Positions 28,721 through 39,415 of a DNA stretch of 64,000 nucleotides are shown here, in pieces. Under the pieces are notes generated by a model that had not been told where the DNA came from, searched no databases, and saw nothing but the letters and a program-made list of their open reading frames with translations. Position 1 is the stretch's first letter, and every line of letters begins with the position of its first letter. This DNA is from Monodelphis domestica. Lineage: Eukaryota; Chordata; Mammalia; Didelphimorphia; Didelphidae. The stretch covers positions 53,159,895-53,223,894 of the forward strand of contig NC_077235.1 of assembly GCF_027887165.1 (NCBI RefSeq). Reading direction: 5' to 3'. A program made the translations under genes and the position numbers.

Positions 28721-28807
28721 TTTAAAAAGGGGACAATGGGCATAGAAGAGAAATGTCAACTCTGCAGGCTACTTAAAGCTACCCCCAACTCTCCCAAGGC
28801 CAGCCTC

Positions 28808-28925
28808 AACCAGATTACAGTGTAATTGGGAAACATTTACTGAAATAAATAAAAATACAATAAAACATAGATAATGTTAATTTGTGGTTTTCTAAATCAA
28901 ATATGCGGTCTACAAGACCTATTTC
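28808..28925. repeat. small hAT-like DNA transposon, family B fragment
   Basis: agattacagtgtaattggga, acatagataatgttaatttg and aaatcaaatatgcggtctac; same family and orientation as 10874. Confidence 0.45.
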
Positions 28926-29049
28926 TCTTCTTGTCTGATACCAGTGGGATGGAGGCTAGAGAGGTAACCTGAGAGATCTCAGTTCATGTTCTACCCTAGG
29001 CTGGAGGAGCCTGGGAAATCAATCAATTAATCAAAACTAACCATTGCAC

Positions 29050-30440
29050 TTACTCTGCACCAGACATTTATTAAACACCTGGTATGCGCCAGGCACCATG
29101 CTTAGGGCCAGGGATCTAAAAAGAGGTAAGAGACAGCCCCTGCCCTTAAAGAGCTGCTTACAATCTAGTGTACAGTAGAGAAAGCACGCTATACATGGCA
29201 TAAATAGGAAATCATTTCTAGAGAGAGGACACTGGGATTAAGAGGGGCTGGGAAGGCTTCCTGTAGAAGGCGGGATTTTAGCCAGGACTTAAAGGAAACC
29301 AGGGAGGTCAGTAGTGGGAGTTGGGGAGGGAAGAATTTGGGACAGACAGAGAAAAGGACTCGAGTTAAGAAATGGAGCATCTTGTTCATGGAACAGCCAG
29401 GATGCCAGTGGCACTGGACAGAAGAGTATCTGGTGGTGGCAGAGGGAAGGGTAGGAGGGGCGAGGTTATGAAGGACTTTGAACGTCAAATAGCGCATTTT
29501 GTATTTGTTCCTGGAGGTGATAGGGAGCTTCTGGTATTTATTGAGTGTGAGTGTGAGTATGAGTGTGAGTGTGAGTGTGTGTGTGGTGACATGATCAGAT
29601 CTGTGCTTCACAAAAATCACTTTGGTGGGTGAATGGAGAATGGATTGGAGTAGGGAGAGACTTGAGGTAGGCAGAGCCACCAGAAGGCCATCGCCATGGT
29701 CCAGGAGTGGGACAACAAGGACCTGTACCAGAGGGGCGGCATATTCCAGAATAGTTGTTCAGATAAAATCAGCAGGCCTTGGCAAGAGCTTGGATATGGG
29801 AAATGAGAGAGTGAGGAGTCCAGGACAAGTCCTAGGTAGAGTGCCTGAGGGAAAGGCAGGGTGCTGTTGCCCTTGTCAGGAATGGGGAAAGTGGTAGAGG
29901 AGGGAGTTTAGGGGGAAAGGTTCGGTTTTGGACATCATGTGTTTAAGGCTGCTGCTTGGACATCCAGTTTAAGGTGTCTGAAAGGCAGTTGGACATTCGA
30001 GATCGGGGGCAGCAGAGATTGGAGAATTGTCAGGATAGGGATGCTCAGTAAATCCCTGGGAGGTAATGAGATCACACTAGCAAAGAAGTATGGAGGGAGA
30101 AGAGAAGAGGGCCCAGGGGAGAATCATGAGGGACCCACCTATGGTTAGAGGACACAATCCTGAGGAGGCTCTGTCCAACAATGGAGAGAAAGAAGCAGTG
30201 CTCTGAGGGGTAGAAGATGAACCAGGAAAGAGTGGCATCCCCAAAAGCTAGAGAAGAGAGTGTCGAGGAGAGTGATGGGCAGTGGTAAAGACTACAGCCA
30301 GATCTAGGACAATGAGGCCTGAGATATTAGAGCCTTTGGATTTAGCCAAATAAGAGAACAGCAGTCACTGTGCAGAGAGCAGTTTCAGGACATTCGAGTC
30401 AGGAGCCAGATTGCAAGGAGAGAAGGGGAGGCACTGGTTC
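29050..30440 (-). mobile_element. L2 LINE, antisense, about 1.4 kb
   Basis: Antisense L2 text in order: caccatgcttagggccaggg, cagcccctgcccttaaagag, ggctgggaaggcttcctgta, gtgacatgatcagatctgtg, atcactttggtgggtgaatg, then ttttggacatcatgtgttta (complement of the NMSKTE codons). An L1 lies at its upstream end. Confidence 0.7.
29545..29585. repeat. (GAGTGT)n microsatellite
   Basis: Imperfect tgagtgtgagtgtgag units inside the antisense L2. Confidence 0.85.
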
Positions 30441-30454
30441 TAGATAGAGGATTT

Positions 30455-31381
30455 TATTTTATTTTGTGGTTTTGATTTTTGTTTTATTTTTTGGAAATTG
30501 TTATTTAATTAGTTAATTTAGAATATTTTTCCATGGTTACAAGATTCATGTTCTTTCCCTCCCATCCCCCTACCCCCTCCCAGATCCACATGCAATTCCA
30601 CTGGGTTTTACATGTGTCATTGCTCAAGACCTATTTCCATATTATGATGTTTGCACTAGGGTGATCGTTTAGAGTCTACATCCACAATCACATCCCCTTC
30701 TACCCATGTGATCAAGCAGTTGTTTTTCTTCTGGGTTTCTACTCCCACAGTTCTTTCTCTGGATGTTGATTGTGTTCTTTTACATAAATCCCTAAGAATT
30801 GTCCTGGATCATTGCATTGCTGCTAGCAGAGAAGTCTGTTACATTCAATTGTACCACAATGTATCAGTCTCTGTACAATGTTCTCCTGGTTCTGCTCCTT
30901 TCTCTCTGCATCAGTTCCTGGAGGTCATTCCAATTCACATGGAATTACTCCAGTTTATTATTCCTTTGAGCACAATAGTATTCCATCACCAACATATACC
31001 ACAATTTGTTCAGCCATTCCCCAATTGACAGGCAGCCCCTCATTTTCCAATTTTTGGCCACCACAAAGAGCGCAGCTATGAATATTCTTGTACAAGTCTT
31101 TTTCCTTATTATCTCTTTGAGGTACAAACCCAGCAGTGCTATGGCTGGCTCAAAGGGCAGACAGTCTTTGGGCATAGTTCCAAATTGCCCTCCAGAATGG
31201 TTGGATCAATTCATAACTCCACCAGCAATGAATTAATGTCCCCACTTTGCCACATCCCCTCCAGCATTCATTACTTCCCTTTGCTGTCATGTTAGCCAAT
31301 CTGCTAGATGTGAGGGGATACCTCAGAGTTGTTTTGATTTGCATTTCTCTGATTATAAGATATTTATAACACTTTTTCATG
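30455..31381 (-). mobile_element. L1, 5'-truncated, antisense, with target-site duplications
   Basis: The plus strand starts with a T-rich tail and L1 3' UTR. On the minus strand the frames give [27 protein letters not shown] and KNWKMRGCLSIGEWLNKLWY, the ORF2 C terminus, with one frame change between them. Near-identical flanks tagatagaggattttat (from 30441) and tagatagaggactttag (from 31382) are the target-site duplication. About 930 bases long; inserted at the edge of an older L2. Confidence 0.9.
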
Positions 31382-31499
31382 TAGATAGAGGACTTTAGCT
31401 ACAAATAGTAGAAGAGATCTAGAACATAGCAGTGATGGAAAATCAAGGGGATACTGGCTTCCATTGGAAAGATTTTCCTCATGGGGAGGGGGTTCCTTA

Positions 31500-31695
31500 G
31501 TTCGTAGTAATAATAACAACACCGCAACTACCATTTGTATAGTTTACTAGGTTTATAGAGCACATTCCTTATGGAAGACCCTGGAAGGTAGGCAGTGTTG
31601 TACCCATTTTCCAGATGAGGGAAGTGAGGCACAGATAGGTTAAGGGACTCGCCTATATTTGCACAGCTAGTGTATTGGAAGCAGCTGAGGTATGG
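31500..31695 (-). repeat. MIR, antisense
   Basis: aactaccatttgtatagttt, tacccattttccagatgagg gaagtgaggc and atttgcacagctagtg. Confidence 0.7.
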
Positions 31696-31699
31696 TCTT

Positions 31700-32695
31700 G
31701 GGGTGATGCCTTAACTCAGCTGGTATGAAGGAAGAGTAATCAAAGAAATGGACCTGTACTTTTGGATTAGCTGTTAGGGAGTTATGATGTCCTAACTCAC
31801 TCCAGGCTTCTGGAGACACCCTGCCTCGGCCCAAAGTAGCCATCGCCAAACGAAGGTGGGGATCACAGGTTGGCTTGTCATTTGGGCGGGTTGTCCATGG
31901 GAGACATGGGAGTCTTGAGCCACTGCCAGGTTTCTGTCATCTACTAGTCACTATATCAGTTTCAGTTTCATCCCTGGCTGCCCCTCTCTTCTCTTGCTTT
32001 AACTTCCCTTTGTCCTTCTCTTCCCTTTCCCTGTCACTCCCTTAGCCCAGCCTTCCTCTCCCTCCCTCCCATCCACCACTTCCCCTTGATTTTCAGCTTC
32101 CCCAAGCCAGAAGATGTGGGCTCAATTCAGCAGCAAAGGTCGGACAGACAGACAGACAAGCAAGCAGGCCCCCTCTAGGAGCCACGCAGATTCCGTTTCG
32201 TTGGATTTTTTTGTTCTTTTTGGTTTTTACATTGTAGTCATTTCAGGATATATACTCCCCCGCCCCACCAGCACTGATTAAATGGAACATCCCCTTGTAA
32301 CAAATGAAAAACAATTCCACCAAAGAACTGGACCAGGCAATCCATTCTATGGTAGCATCTGCAGCATTGGCTACCTGTTGGCTCCCACCTCTCTATAGAA
32401 AGGAAGGAGGCCCGCCACCTGCACACAGATTCCCAGATGCACATTTTCAGGTCATAGATTTGCACCTGGTACTTCCCTCCCCACCAACTCCCAGACACAC
32501 GCATGCACTTGTTCCAATTCCCACTGATGCAGAAGGTGGGATTATATAATACCGAATTGACATTACTTAACATAGATTCTCTTCTTTGAGTCTCTGAACC
32601 ACCCTGTGAGTCTCAGCCTGGGGTCCATTTGCTAGGAAGGAGATTTGAGTCTGGTTCTCCCCTGCCCACAGATCAAGCACTCATTCCACTACACC
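31700..32695. other. no gene recognised
   Basis: Includes a (GACA)n-like stretch near 32143. A 111-codon minus-strand ORF at 32238-32573 has no recognisable motif and I do not support it as coding. Confidence 0.45.
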
Positions 32696-32699
32696 AGTG

Positions 32700-32790
32700 C
32701 TGGATCTTGAGTCAGTCAGTGTTTGGGTTCAACTACCAACACCATCCATGTGACCTTGAATAAGTCATTTGACAAAGGAAATAGAGCCTT
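32700..32790 (+). repeat. MIR 5' fragment
   Basis: gggttcaactaccaacacca tccatgtgaccttgaataag. Confidence 0.4.
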
Positions 32791-33394
32791 TTTCTCACTG
32801 TTACCCAGTGAATAGGGGCAGCTACTTTTCTAAAATGAAGCCTGTCTTAGGAACCTCTGTGATAGGAATTTACTGAGTGATGCCTTCCCTCCAAAATCAA
32901 TAAAGCTCCTGTCTAGCTTGCCATTATTTCACCATTTAGATTTCACCATTAGATACTCATTTTTTGACTCAAGACTTTGGTACTTATTAAAATACAAAAT
33001 CTCCCTTGCCCTTAGAAAAGTAATGGGTGAAGACTTCTCAGACAAGTGCATGTCAATCTTAATGAGTTTCAGATCCTCTCCTGAGATCGGGCTTTGATGC
33101 AGAAAAGAAAGGGAAAGAGAAAACAAAGGCAATGGTAGATGTTGGAAGGTGGAGAAAAAACAACTGGGGGCCCAAAGTTAATTCGATTTGTCAGACATTA
33201 ACTAGGTGGCCAGCCCTCAGACCTCCCAAATCACTTTCTTTAGCCCCTTCTGTACTGTCTTTGTCTGTATTATTGTGTGATACAGTGAGTGGTCTGTGTT
33301 GGTGCCACTTCTAATCGACACTGTGAGCTTCCTAAGGGCAAGATCTTCTTCAGGGCTGAAGCCACTAGGAACCAAGCCAAAGAATCAGTGGACA
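32791..33394. other. no gene recognised
   Basis: AT-richer sequence; a short L2-like end may lie near 33290-33345. Confidence 0.45.
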
Positions 33395-34250
33395 ATCATT
33401 TATCAAGAAACACTCTCATGGTGCTAGGCACTGGGGATACCAAGAAAAATGACGAAGCAGTTCCTGCCCTTGCAAGGCTTACATTCTACCAGGGAAGACT
33501 ACAAGAGCACATATAAGTCTATGCAGTATATATACAAAATAAATGACTACAAGGTAGTTAGGAGGAAGGTACTAGTAGCTGGGGCTGCAGGGGGTCAGGG
33601 GGAGGGTCAGCCCAGGCTTCATGTAGAAGTTGTCCCTTGAGCTGAGTCTGGAAGGAAACCTGGATGAAGAGAGGAGGGAATACACTCAAGGCATAGGGGA
33701 CACAGCCAGGGCAAAGCCCTGGAGATGGGAAATGGAGGGCTGTGTGTGGTAAACATTGAGGCTTTTTTTTTTCTATTTTATGTAAGCATGCCAGAGATGC
33801 CAAAATGAAACCATCTCAGAGCTTAAAATCTGGTAAGAGGGGAGGACACATCCGCAACAGGCAGGATGTAGGAGAGTGATAACAATAGCTAACGTTTCTA
33901 TTGTGGATACATATACTCTATCTGTCTGTCATTTGAGAGTGTGAAGTGAGCAAAGATAACAGCCCGGGAAAAAGACGAGGAGCAACTGGAAGAGAGATCT
34001 CTTGCCCTTCTGGGGAAATGTAGAGGAGGCTTCCTGGAGGAGGTGGCATCTGAGCTGGGCCTTGAAGGCAGAGAAGGCTTTCCCCAGGCAGAAGGGGTCT
34101 GGTTCCAGGTATAGAGACTGCCTGTGCACAGAGGTAGGTGATGGAATGTTGAGTTGGGGAACCACTGGACCAGTATGGCTGGAACACAGAGGGCATCGAA
34201 GGGGAGTTGGTGGTGGGAGCCAGAGTCAATCTTAAGGGAGGAGAGAAAAA
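33395..34250 (-). repeat. L2 3'-end fragments, antisense, two copies
   Basis: Copy one: gtgctaggcactggggatac, ttcctgcccttgcaaggctt and caaggcataggggacacagc. Copy two from about 33920: aggaggcttcctggaggagg tggcatctgagctgggcctt and gaggtaggtgatggaatgtt. Confidence 0.6.
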
Positions 34251-34454
34251 GGAAGAGCTAAAGCTCTCATTTCTCCTGAGGGGACTCTGCTTGTTGGGGG
34301 TTTTCTGAGTCCAGAGCTGCTCTTCTCCCGCAGGGAGAAGGAAGGTCTGGGCTGGAGGTGGAGGAAGGGGAGTCCCTTCATGATGAGCCCTGGGCATTCA
34401 GCCTGGATGGGGACCACGAATGTAGATCACGTCAAAGCTGAGAGAGCCATTTAA

Positions 34455-34560
34455 TCAGAGCTCCTTGTTTTACAGAATGGTAAATTGAGGCTCAGAGAGG
34501 ACAAGGAACCTGCCCCTGGGCCCCCAGCTAGTGAAAGGCAGAAGCTGGGTATCTCATGTG
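34455..34560 (-). repeat. MIR fragment, antisense
   Basis: ccttgttttacagaatggta aattgaggctcagagagg. Confidence 0.55.
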
Positions 34561-35128
34561 TACATGACTTAGATAAGACCCAAGTAGCCTGGGAACCCCA
34601 GCCCCTAGCCTCTTCTCTACTCTGTCAGGCCAAGGCCATCGGAGAGAGAATCGGAGGCAGGGAGGCCCAGCCTGGCCTCTTCCAGGGCCGGAGGAACTCT
34701 GGGCTTCCTTCCTGCTCCCAGCCAGTGCTCTCTCGTACGTAGCCAGCTCCTCCCCCCGGGCCACTCGGTGCTCTCCCGGTCTCTCTGCTGTGACCCCCGC
34801 CCCTGTTTTCTCCCAACTCTCTCTCTGGGTCCCACGGGCGAGCCGGGGCTAACTCCTGCCTTCTTCCGCGGCTCCAGGGGCCGGGCTCTGTCCTCGATCT
34901 CTTTCCCCTTTCTGTCTGTCCAGGTCTCCCCCCCGCCCGGCCCTACGGGCTCCTGGGGGTCTTCTCCCTCTCTCGGCTCCGGGTCTCTACCTCCCTCTCC
35001 TAGGCATGCATGCATGCCTGCATCTCTGCGCCTCGGGCTCGGGCTCTTCCTCTCCGTCTCCGGGTCTCAGCGGGTTTCCCCTCCTCCTCCTTCGTTTTCC
35101 CGGGCGGGGCGCCCCCGGCTCACCTGAT

Positions 35129-35136
35129 ATTTGCAT
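35129..35136 (-). promoter_or_regulatory. POU octamer (ATTTGCAT)
   Basis: Perfect octamer, reverse complement of ATGCAAAT, inside the CpG island and about 80 bases before a consensus splice donor. A CACCTG E-box sits at 35121-35126. Oct-1/Oct-2 sites at this distance are typical of lymphoid promoters; use is inferred. Confidence 0.45.
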
Positions 35137-35139
35137 ACT

Positions 35140-35212
35140 GCCCTCGGAGTAGCCAGTGGCGGCTGGGCTGCGCCTCACCCTGGCCCGCCCGCCCGCCCGC
35201 CGGGGCCAGGAG
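35140..35212 (+). other. ELF4: candidate non-coding first exon (ELF4?)
   Basis: The donor CAGGAG/GTGAGT at 35212/35213 is a perfect match to the consensus and lies just downstream of the octamer and GC boxes. The start is a guess; no TSS can be read from sequence. Confidence 0.3.
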
Positions 35213-35407
35213 GTGAGTCAGAGGGGGAGGAGGCAGAGGCTGCTCACCAGTGAGTTGTAGTTCTCCTTTTGGGCTGTCCCCAGTTTTCTTTGCTGTTCTC
35301 CTTTCCCGACTGAGCCTCCCGGGGGTGGGGGGAGGGGGTGAGGCCAGCCTTCCCCTGCAGCCCCCACGCCCAAGCCTCCCACCGCGCAGCACGGCTCGGA
35401 CCGGACC

Positions 35408-35440
35408 ATGGTCCTGCAGCAGGAGCCCCAGCTGCCAGAG
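35408..35440 (+). CDS. candidate alternative initiator exon, 11 codons
   Basis: ATG in an optimal Kozak context (ACCATGG) opens MVLQQEPQLPE and is followed in phase 0 by GAG/GTACGT, a strong donor. It could be a coding first exon of an isoform, an upstream ORF, or chance. I do not recognise the peptide; it is not the N terminus of human ELF4 as I remember it. Confidence 0.3.
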
Positions 35441-35660
35441 GTACGTCCTGGGCCGCCCCGGGAGGGGAGCGGAGGGACGGAGGAGGGGGCAGAGGGAGCG
35501 GGGAGAGCTCCTGGGCTGGGGGGAGAGGGAGAGAACAGCCGGACCGCCGGGACTGGAAAATGGGCACCGGCCCGGAGGTGGGCATCTGTGGTGGGCATGC
35601 CTGTGGGCACCCCGCCCGACCCGTCCCGTCCCGTCCCTGCCCTGCCCTGCCGCTCCCCAG

Positions 35661-35688
35661 CCCGCCGCCGCCGCCGCCGCCGCCGCCA
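35661..35688. repeat. (CCG)n trinucleotide repeat, about nine units
   Basis: Uninterrupted CCG tract within the CpG island, downstream of both candidate first exons. Confidence 0.9.
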
Positions 35689-35814
35689 CGAGAGCTGGGT
35701 TTTCAGGACAGAAGTCAAGGCACCTCACCTGCTTTGGGGGGACAGTAGGGCGTTTAAACTCCAGCCAAACCCCTCCTTCCCCGCCTGGAACCCCGGGACC
35801 CTGCTAGAGAGCTG

Positions 35815-35890
35815 GAAGGGAGCTCAGGGATCATCAAGGCCAAGTCCCTTGTTTTACAGACGGGGAAACTGAGGCGCGGGGCACCGTAGG
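35815..35890 (-). repeat. MIR fragment, antisense
   Basis: gaagggagctcagggatcat and gttttacagacggggaaact gaggcgcg; kept inside the CpG island. Confidence 0.45.
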
Positions 35891-36761
35891 GGACTCAATT
35901 AAAGTCCCCAGAATCGCGATTCGGGCTGCAGCCCCGGTGGCACACTGCCGCATCGGCTCCGGACCCCAGCCAAAACAGGCACCCCCCCCCACCCACCCAG
36001 GGACCGTGGGCGTCTGACCATGGAAGGAAGAGCTGGCCCCTCCCCAGTGCCAATACCGGAGATGGAGGGGTCCCCCAACCCCAGGCTGCCGACCCGCGTA
36101 GAGTGGCTAACCGACCGAGCTCGGGGGAGGGGGTGGAAGCAGGCCCGAAGCGGAGGGGGATAGCGGGCCGAACTTTGGGGGAGCCAACCCGAGTGGGGGG
36201 GTTGGGCTAGTGGGCCTGAACTTGGCCCGGGGAAGGCGGGGGCCTTTGCTAACAGAAATTGGAGGGTTCCTTCATAGACTTCTCTGGAACTATTTGAGCG
36301 TCATTTCTCCAGGACTTTGTTTCCACAAAAGCCCTTCCCAGCGCGTTGCTCTCCAGAAGAGACTTAAGCGCTCCTCTCAGTCATTTCCCCCGTTTTACAA
36401 GGACTGAAACTGAGGTTCCTTGATGGGATAGGAGCTATTCGCACTGGTAGTCGGCACCGCTTTTCTGGCCCTCAGCCCATGGGCGCCTGGCCTCTTCCTC
36501 ACTTGCGGCGGCCGACGGGGAAGCCACCTCCAGAGTCCTCCCCATATCCCCCACTTGCTACTACGCCCCCTAGGTGCCGCCCTCCCGCCATCCCGCCGAG
36601 GCCCTCATCCCTTCGCTCAAGACAGGCCTGGCTCATCCTGCAGCTTCTCCTGGTTAATGTTTGACAGTTCGCTGAGGCTAATCATTTTAATTAGCTCTTA
36701 AAGTGGGGAGGAACAGTTAACCTTGGACTCCTTGATTCCAGGCTGTGAGGGCCTCAGAAGG

Positions 36762-36775
36762 GGGGGGGGGGGGGA
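36762..36775. repeat. poly(G) run
   Basis: About thirteen consecutive G. Confidence 0.9.
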
Positions 36776-36870
36776 CGGCGGCCATAGAGGCATGCCTGAG
36801 ACCAGGCCAGACCGGCCAGTGGGAGGCGCTCCTTCCAGCTCCCATTCCTCTTGTCCCGCGCCTCAGGCAC

Positions 36871-36899
36871 GGGGGGGGGGGGGGGGGGGGAGGGGGGGG
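36871..36899. repeat. poly(G) run, one interruption
   Basis: About 29 bases of G with a single A; length may be unreliable in an assembly. Confidence 0.9.
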
Positions 36900-38061
36900 T
36901 GCGGAATCAGCATCTAGGGAGGCCCAGGGAGGAGCTGAGAGGGGCCACCAGGGCCTTGCCCTGAGGAAACGCTGGGTTTGGGGCGGAGGAGCACAGAGAC
37001 CTGGATGGGAAGTGGTGAGGCACCTGGGTCTTCCATGATGGCCTGAGCTCTCGCAGACTCTGTGACTGCCCTTGGGGAATCTCCAGCCTTGGGGAGTGCA
37101 GAAGCTCTGGCCTCAGGACCCTCTCCAGGCGGGTTGGGGTCCTGCCCTCAGGAATCTGTGGCTTTGGGTGGGCCCAAGAACATCCCCTGCCCCACGGCTC
37201 CATCTCCAAGTGCATGTGAACTCTGGACAAAGTCAGGCCATAAATCCCCAAGTGCCCCTCTGGCCAAAGTGTCCTGGCCATTGGGAGGACTTCCAGGCCT
37301 CCCTCGGGGGCTGGGGACTGGGTTCCTGGGCAGAGGAAGGGGGAGACTTCTACTGGGTTCAGGCTGCAGCTTCTAGGCCGCCCTGACCTGCTGGGAGCTG
37401 AAGGAGTGGCTTGTTTGCAGCTATGTCTGGCATTCCCCCCATGAAGGCCCTGTGTTTGCTCGGCTGCTCTAGCAATTAGCATCCACCCCTGAGCAGGCAG
37501 GGGCCCAGCCCTGGGCCTCTCACCCCGGCCGCTGGCTGCTGCTGCGGTTTGAGCCCTGGGCCTCTCACCCCAGCTGACTGAGTTGCCTGCTGGGACAAGG
37601 AACAAGGTCTGTCTCAAGCCATGAAGGATCCCTGGAGAACAAGCAGGCTGACCTCATGATTTTATAGATGGAGAAACTGAGGCCTGGAGAGGGTTCCAGC
37701 TGAATCTCCTGAGCTGAGAGCAAGGATAAAGTTTTTAGGCCTTCCCTCCCCCTACCATCCCTCTCGTTGGGGCTCCCCATCCCCCCAAAAGCGCAAGGTA
37801 CAGTGCAAACCCTTCCCCACCACTGAGACAAATCTGAGTCATGTCAGAGTGGCCTGCCCCCCCCAACACACACACCCTCCAGAATGGATAGAGAGGACCC
37901 CCTGACACCCATCCTGAGCTCCCCCAGACAGACAATGAGTGGACAGAGCCAGGAAACCCGCCCCCTGCTCCCTGGTTGTCTCGGGACCCGTTTGGAATGA
38001 TTAGTTTGGGGTTTTCATTTTGTGGCCCCCTCCGCCACCCTGAGTGCCCCCCATCCCTTTG

Positions 38062-38076
38062 CCACCAGGAGGCAGG
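38062..38076 (+). promoter_or_regulatory. CTCF-like motif
   Basis: CCACCAGGAGGCAGG differs by one base from the CTCF core. Candidate only. Confidence 0.3.
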
Positions 38077-38459
38077 CATGTCCCAGCTCTCAGAGCAGGC
38101 CAGTTAGAATGTTGGAGGGCTCCGGGCCCAAAAGAGAAGCCTCTTATGCTTGCAAAGATGAAGCCAGGAGGAGGGGAAAGAAATCACAAGGTGCCTGGAC
38201 GGGAACAGGGTGGGGGTGGGGCAGACTTAAGGACCAATTAAAACCAAGACCGCTCCTACTTTACTGAATGGGTGCTAACATCCATGGGTCTCCTTGCTCC
38301 CAAGAGGCAATCTGGGCTAAGCACAGAAGCCCTCTCAAAAAACCTTGATAAATCCATGGAGGCCAGAATGAACTTTCCAGGAGGATGAGGATAAGCCGGC
38401 CCTCCCTCTGGGAGTGCCCCAATCAGAGCTAAGGCCAGAATCCTGGGAGAGGGTTCATG

Positions 38460-38620
38460 CTTCTCTTGCCTTTCTCTAGGCAGTGGACCTGGGTTCAAAT
38501 CCAGCCTTGTAATGTGCCCTAGAGCAAGTCTCTGGGCCTCAGTTTCCTCTGCCATAATTTTAGGGATTGGGATTAGCTGCCTTCTAAAGTCATTTTCCCC
38601 CTATAATCCATGATGTGAGG
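38460..38620 (+). repeat. MIR, 3' part
   Basis: tggacctgggttcaaatcca and ctgggcctcagtttcctctg. Confidence 0.6.
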
Positions 38621-38649
38621 GTCTGGAGGATACAGAAAAGGAAAGTCAT

Positions 38650-39045
38650 TGAGGAGAGTATGGTGTGATGGGCTTGGAGGTAAAGGATTCCCATTGGAAC
38701 CCTGGATTTGCTCCTCACCAGTTGGGAGACCTTGGGCAAGCTCCTTGGGCCTCAGTTTCTTCCTCTATAAAGTGAAGGAGTGGGATTAGAGGACCTTTGA
38801 GGTCCCTTCCAGCTCCAGAGCTGTAATCCTCTATGCATCCTTGGACAAATCACAATCTCCTTGGGCCTCAGTTGCTTTCTCTGAAATACAAAGAGGTTAG
38901 ACTAGATCATCTCTGAGGTCCCTTCCAGCTTTGTCATTCTCTAAACTGAAGTCCCTTCCCTTCTCTGGGCCTCAGTTTCCCCCTTTGTAACTAGATGGAG
39001 GTTGGGCTAAGTGACTGCTAATGGCCTTGCCAGCTCTCTATCCTA
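38650..39045 (+). repeat. MIR followed by two extra tail units in tandem
   Basis: A MIR begins near 38650. Its core-plus-tail block (tgggcctcagtttc, then gaggtcccttccagct) recurs with gggcctcag landmarks at about 38747, 38864 and 38967, spaced 117 and 103 bases. Confidence 0.7.
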
Positions 39046-39171
39046 TGGTTGCCCAGCTCAGGGAGCTTATGGGGCTTAGCACATGTGTCTACAGGCAGGG
39101 AGCTAGTTAAAAGCTGAGGCTGCCCCTTGGGTTTCTTTTGTAGCACCCTTCTGTGGGAGCTACACACAGGG

Positions 39172-39415
39172 CAGCTAGGCGGTACACTGGATAGAGTGCC
39201 AGACCTGGAGTCCAGAAGACTCATCTTCCTCAGTTTAAATCTGACTTCAGACACTTATTAACTGTATGACCTTGAACAAGTCACTTTACCGTGTTGGCCT
39301 CAGTTTCCTCATCTATCAAATGAGTTGGAGAAATGACAAACCACTGTAGTGTCTCTGCCAAGGAAACCCCAAATGGGGTCACAAAGATTCGGACACAACT
39401 GAAAAACGAATGAAG
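39172..39415 (+). repeat. marsupial SINE with RTE-like tail, near full length
   Basis: tRNA head (gggcagctaggcggtacact ggatagag), MIR-like core (gacttcagacacttattaac) and tail ccccaaatggggtcacaaag attcggacacaactg. The tail resembles the BovB/RTE 3' end, which would explain mobilisation by RTE. Confidence 0.75.

Larger units (their letters stand above)
34700..36640 (+). promoter_or_regulatory. ELF4: CpG island promoter, probably of ELF4
   Basis: About 1.9 kb of GC-rich sequence with dense CpG, GC boxes (four CCCG units at 35186-35200), a (CCG)n tract, and no TATA box in a canonical setting. In human, ELF4 (an ETS factor of lymphoid and myeloid cells) lies directly downstream of AIFM1 on the same strand, begins with a non-coding exon and has a very long first intron. 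That order fits a plus-strand promoter here, about 30 kb past the AIFM1 polyadenylation site. The gene name rests on synteny only; no ELF4 coding exon is visible. Confidence 0.7.
36735..38455. other. GC-rich flank, no gene recognised
   Basis: Presumed start of ELF4 intron 1. Contains G-runs, an 18-base direct duplication (37509-37526 and 37554-37571) and several overlapping ORFs that owe their length to GC content. Confidence 0.45.

Noticed and set aside
29539-29632. Cys/Glu-rich peptide ECECEYECECECVCG
   Set aside because: Translation of a GAGTGT microsatellite within an antisense L2.
35120-35872. ORFs of 202, 185, 166 and 154 codons in the CpG island
   Set aside because: They overlap on both strands and in several frames, as expected where stop codons are rare in GC-rich DNA. 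No known domain.
36907-37617. 236-codon minus-strand ORF
   Set aside because: GC-rich background with overlapping plus-strand ORFs, no motif, no splice context.
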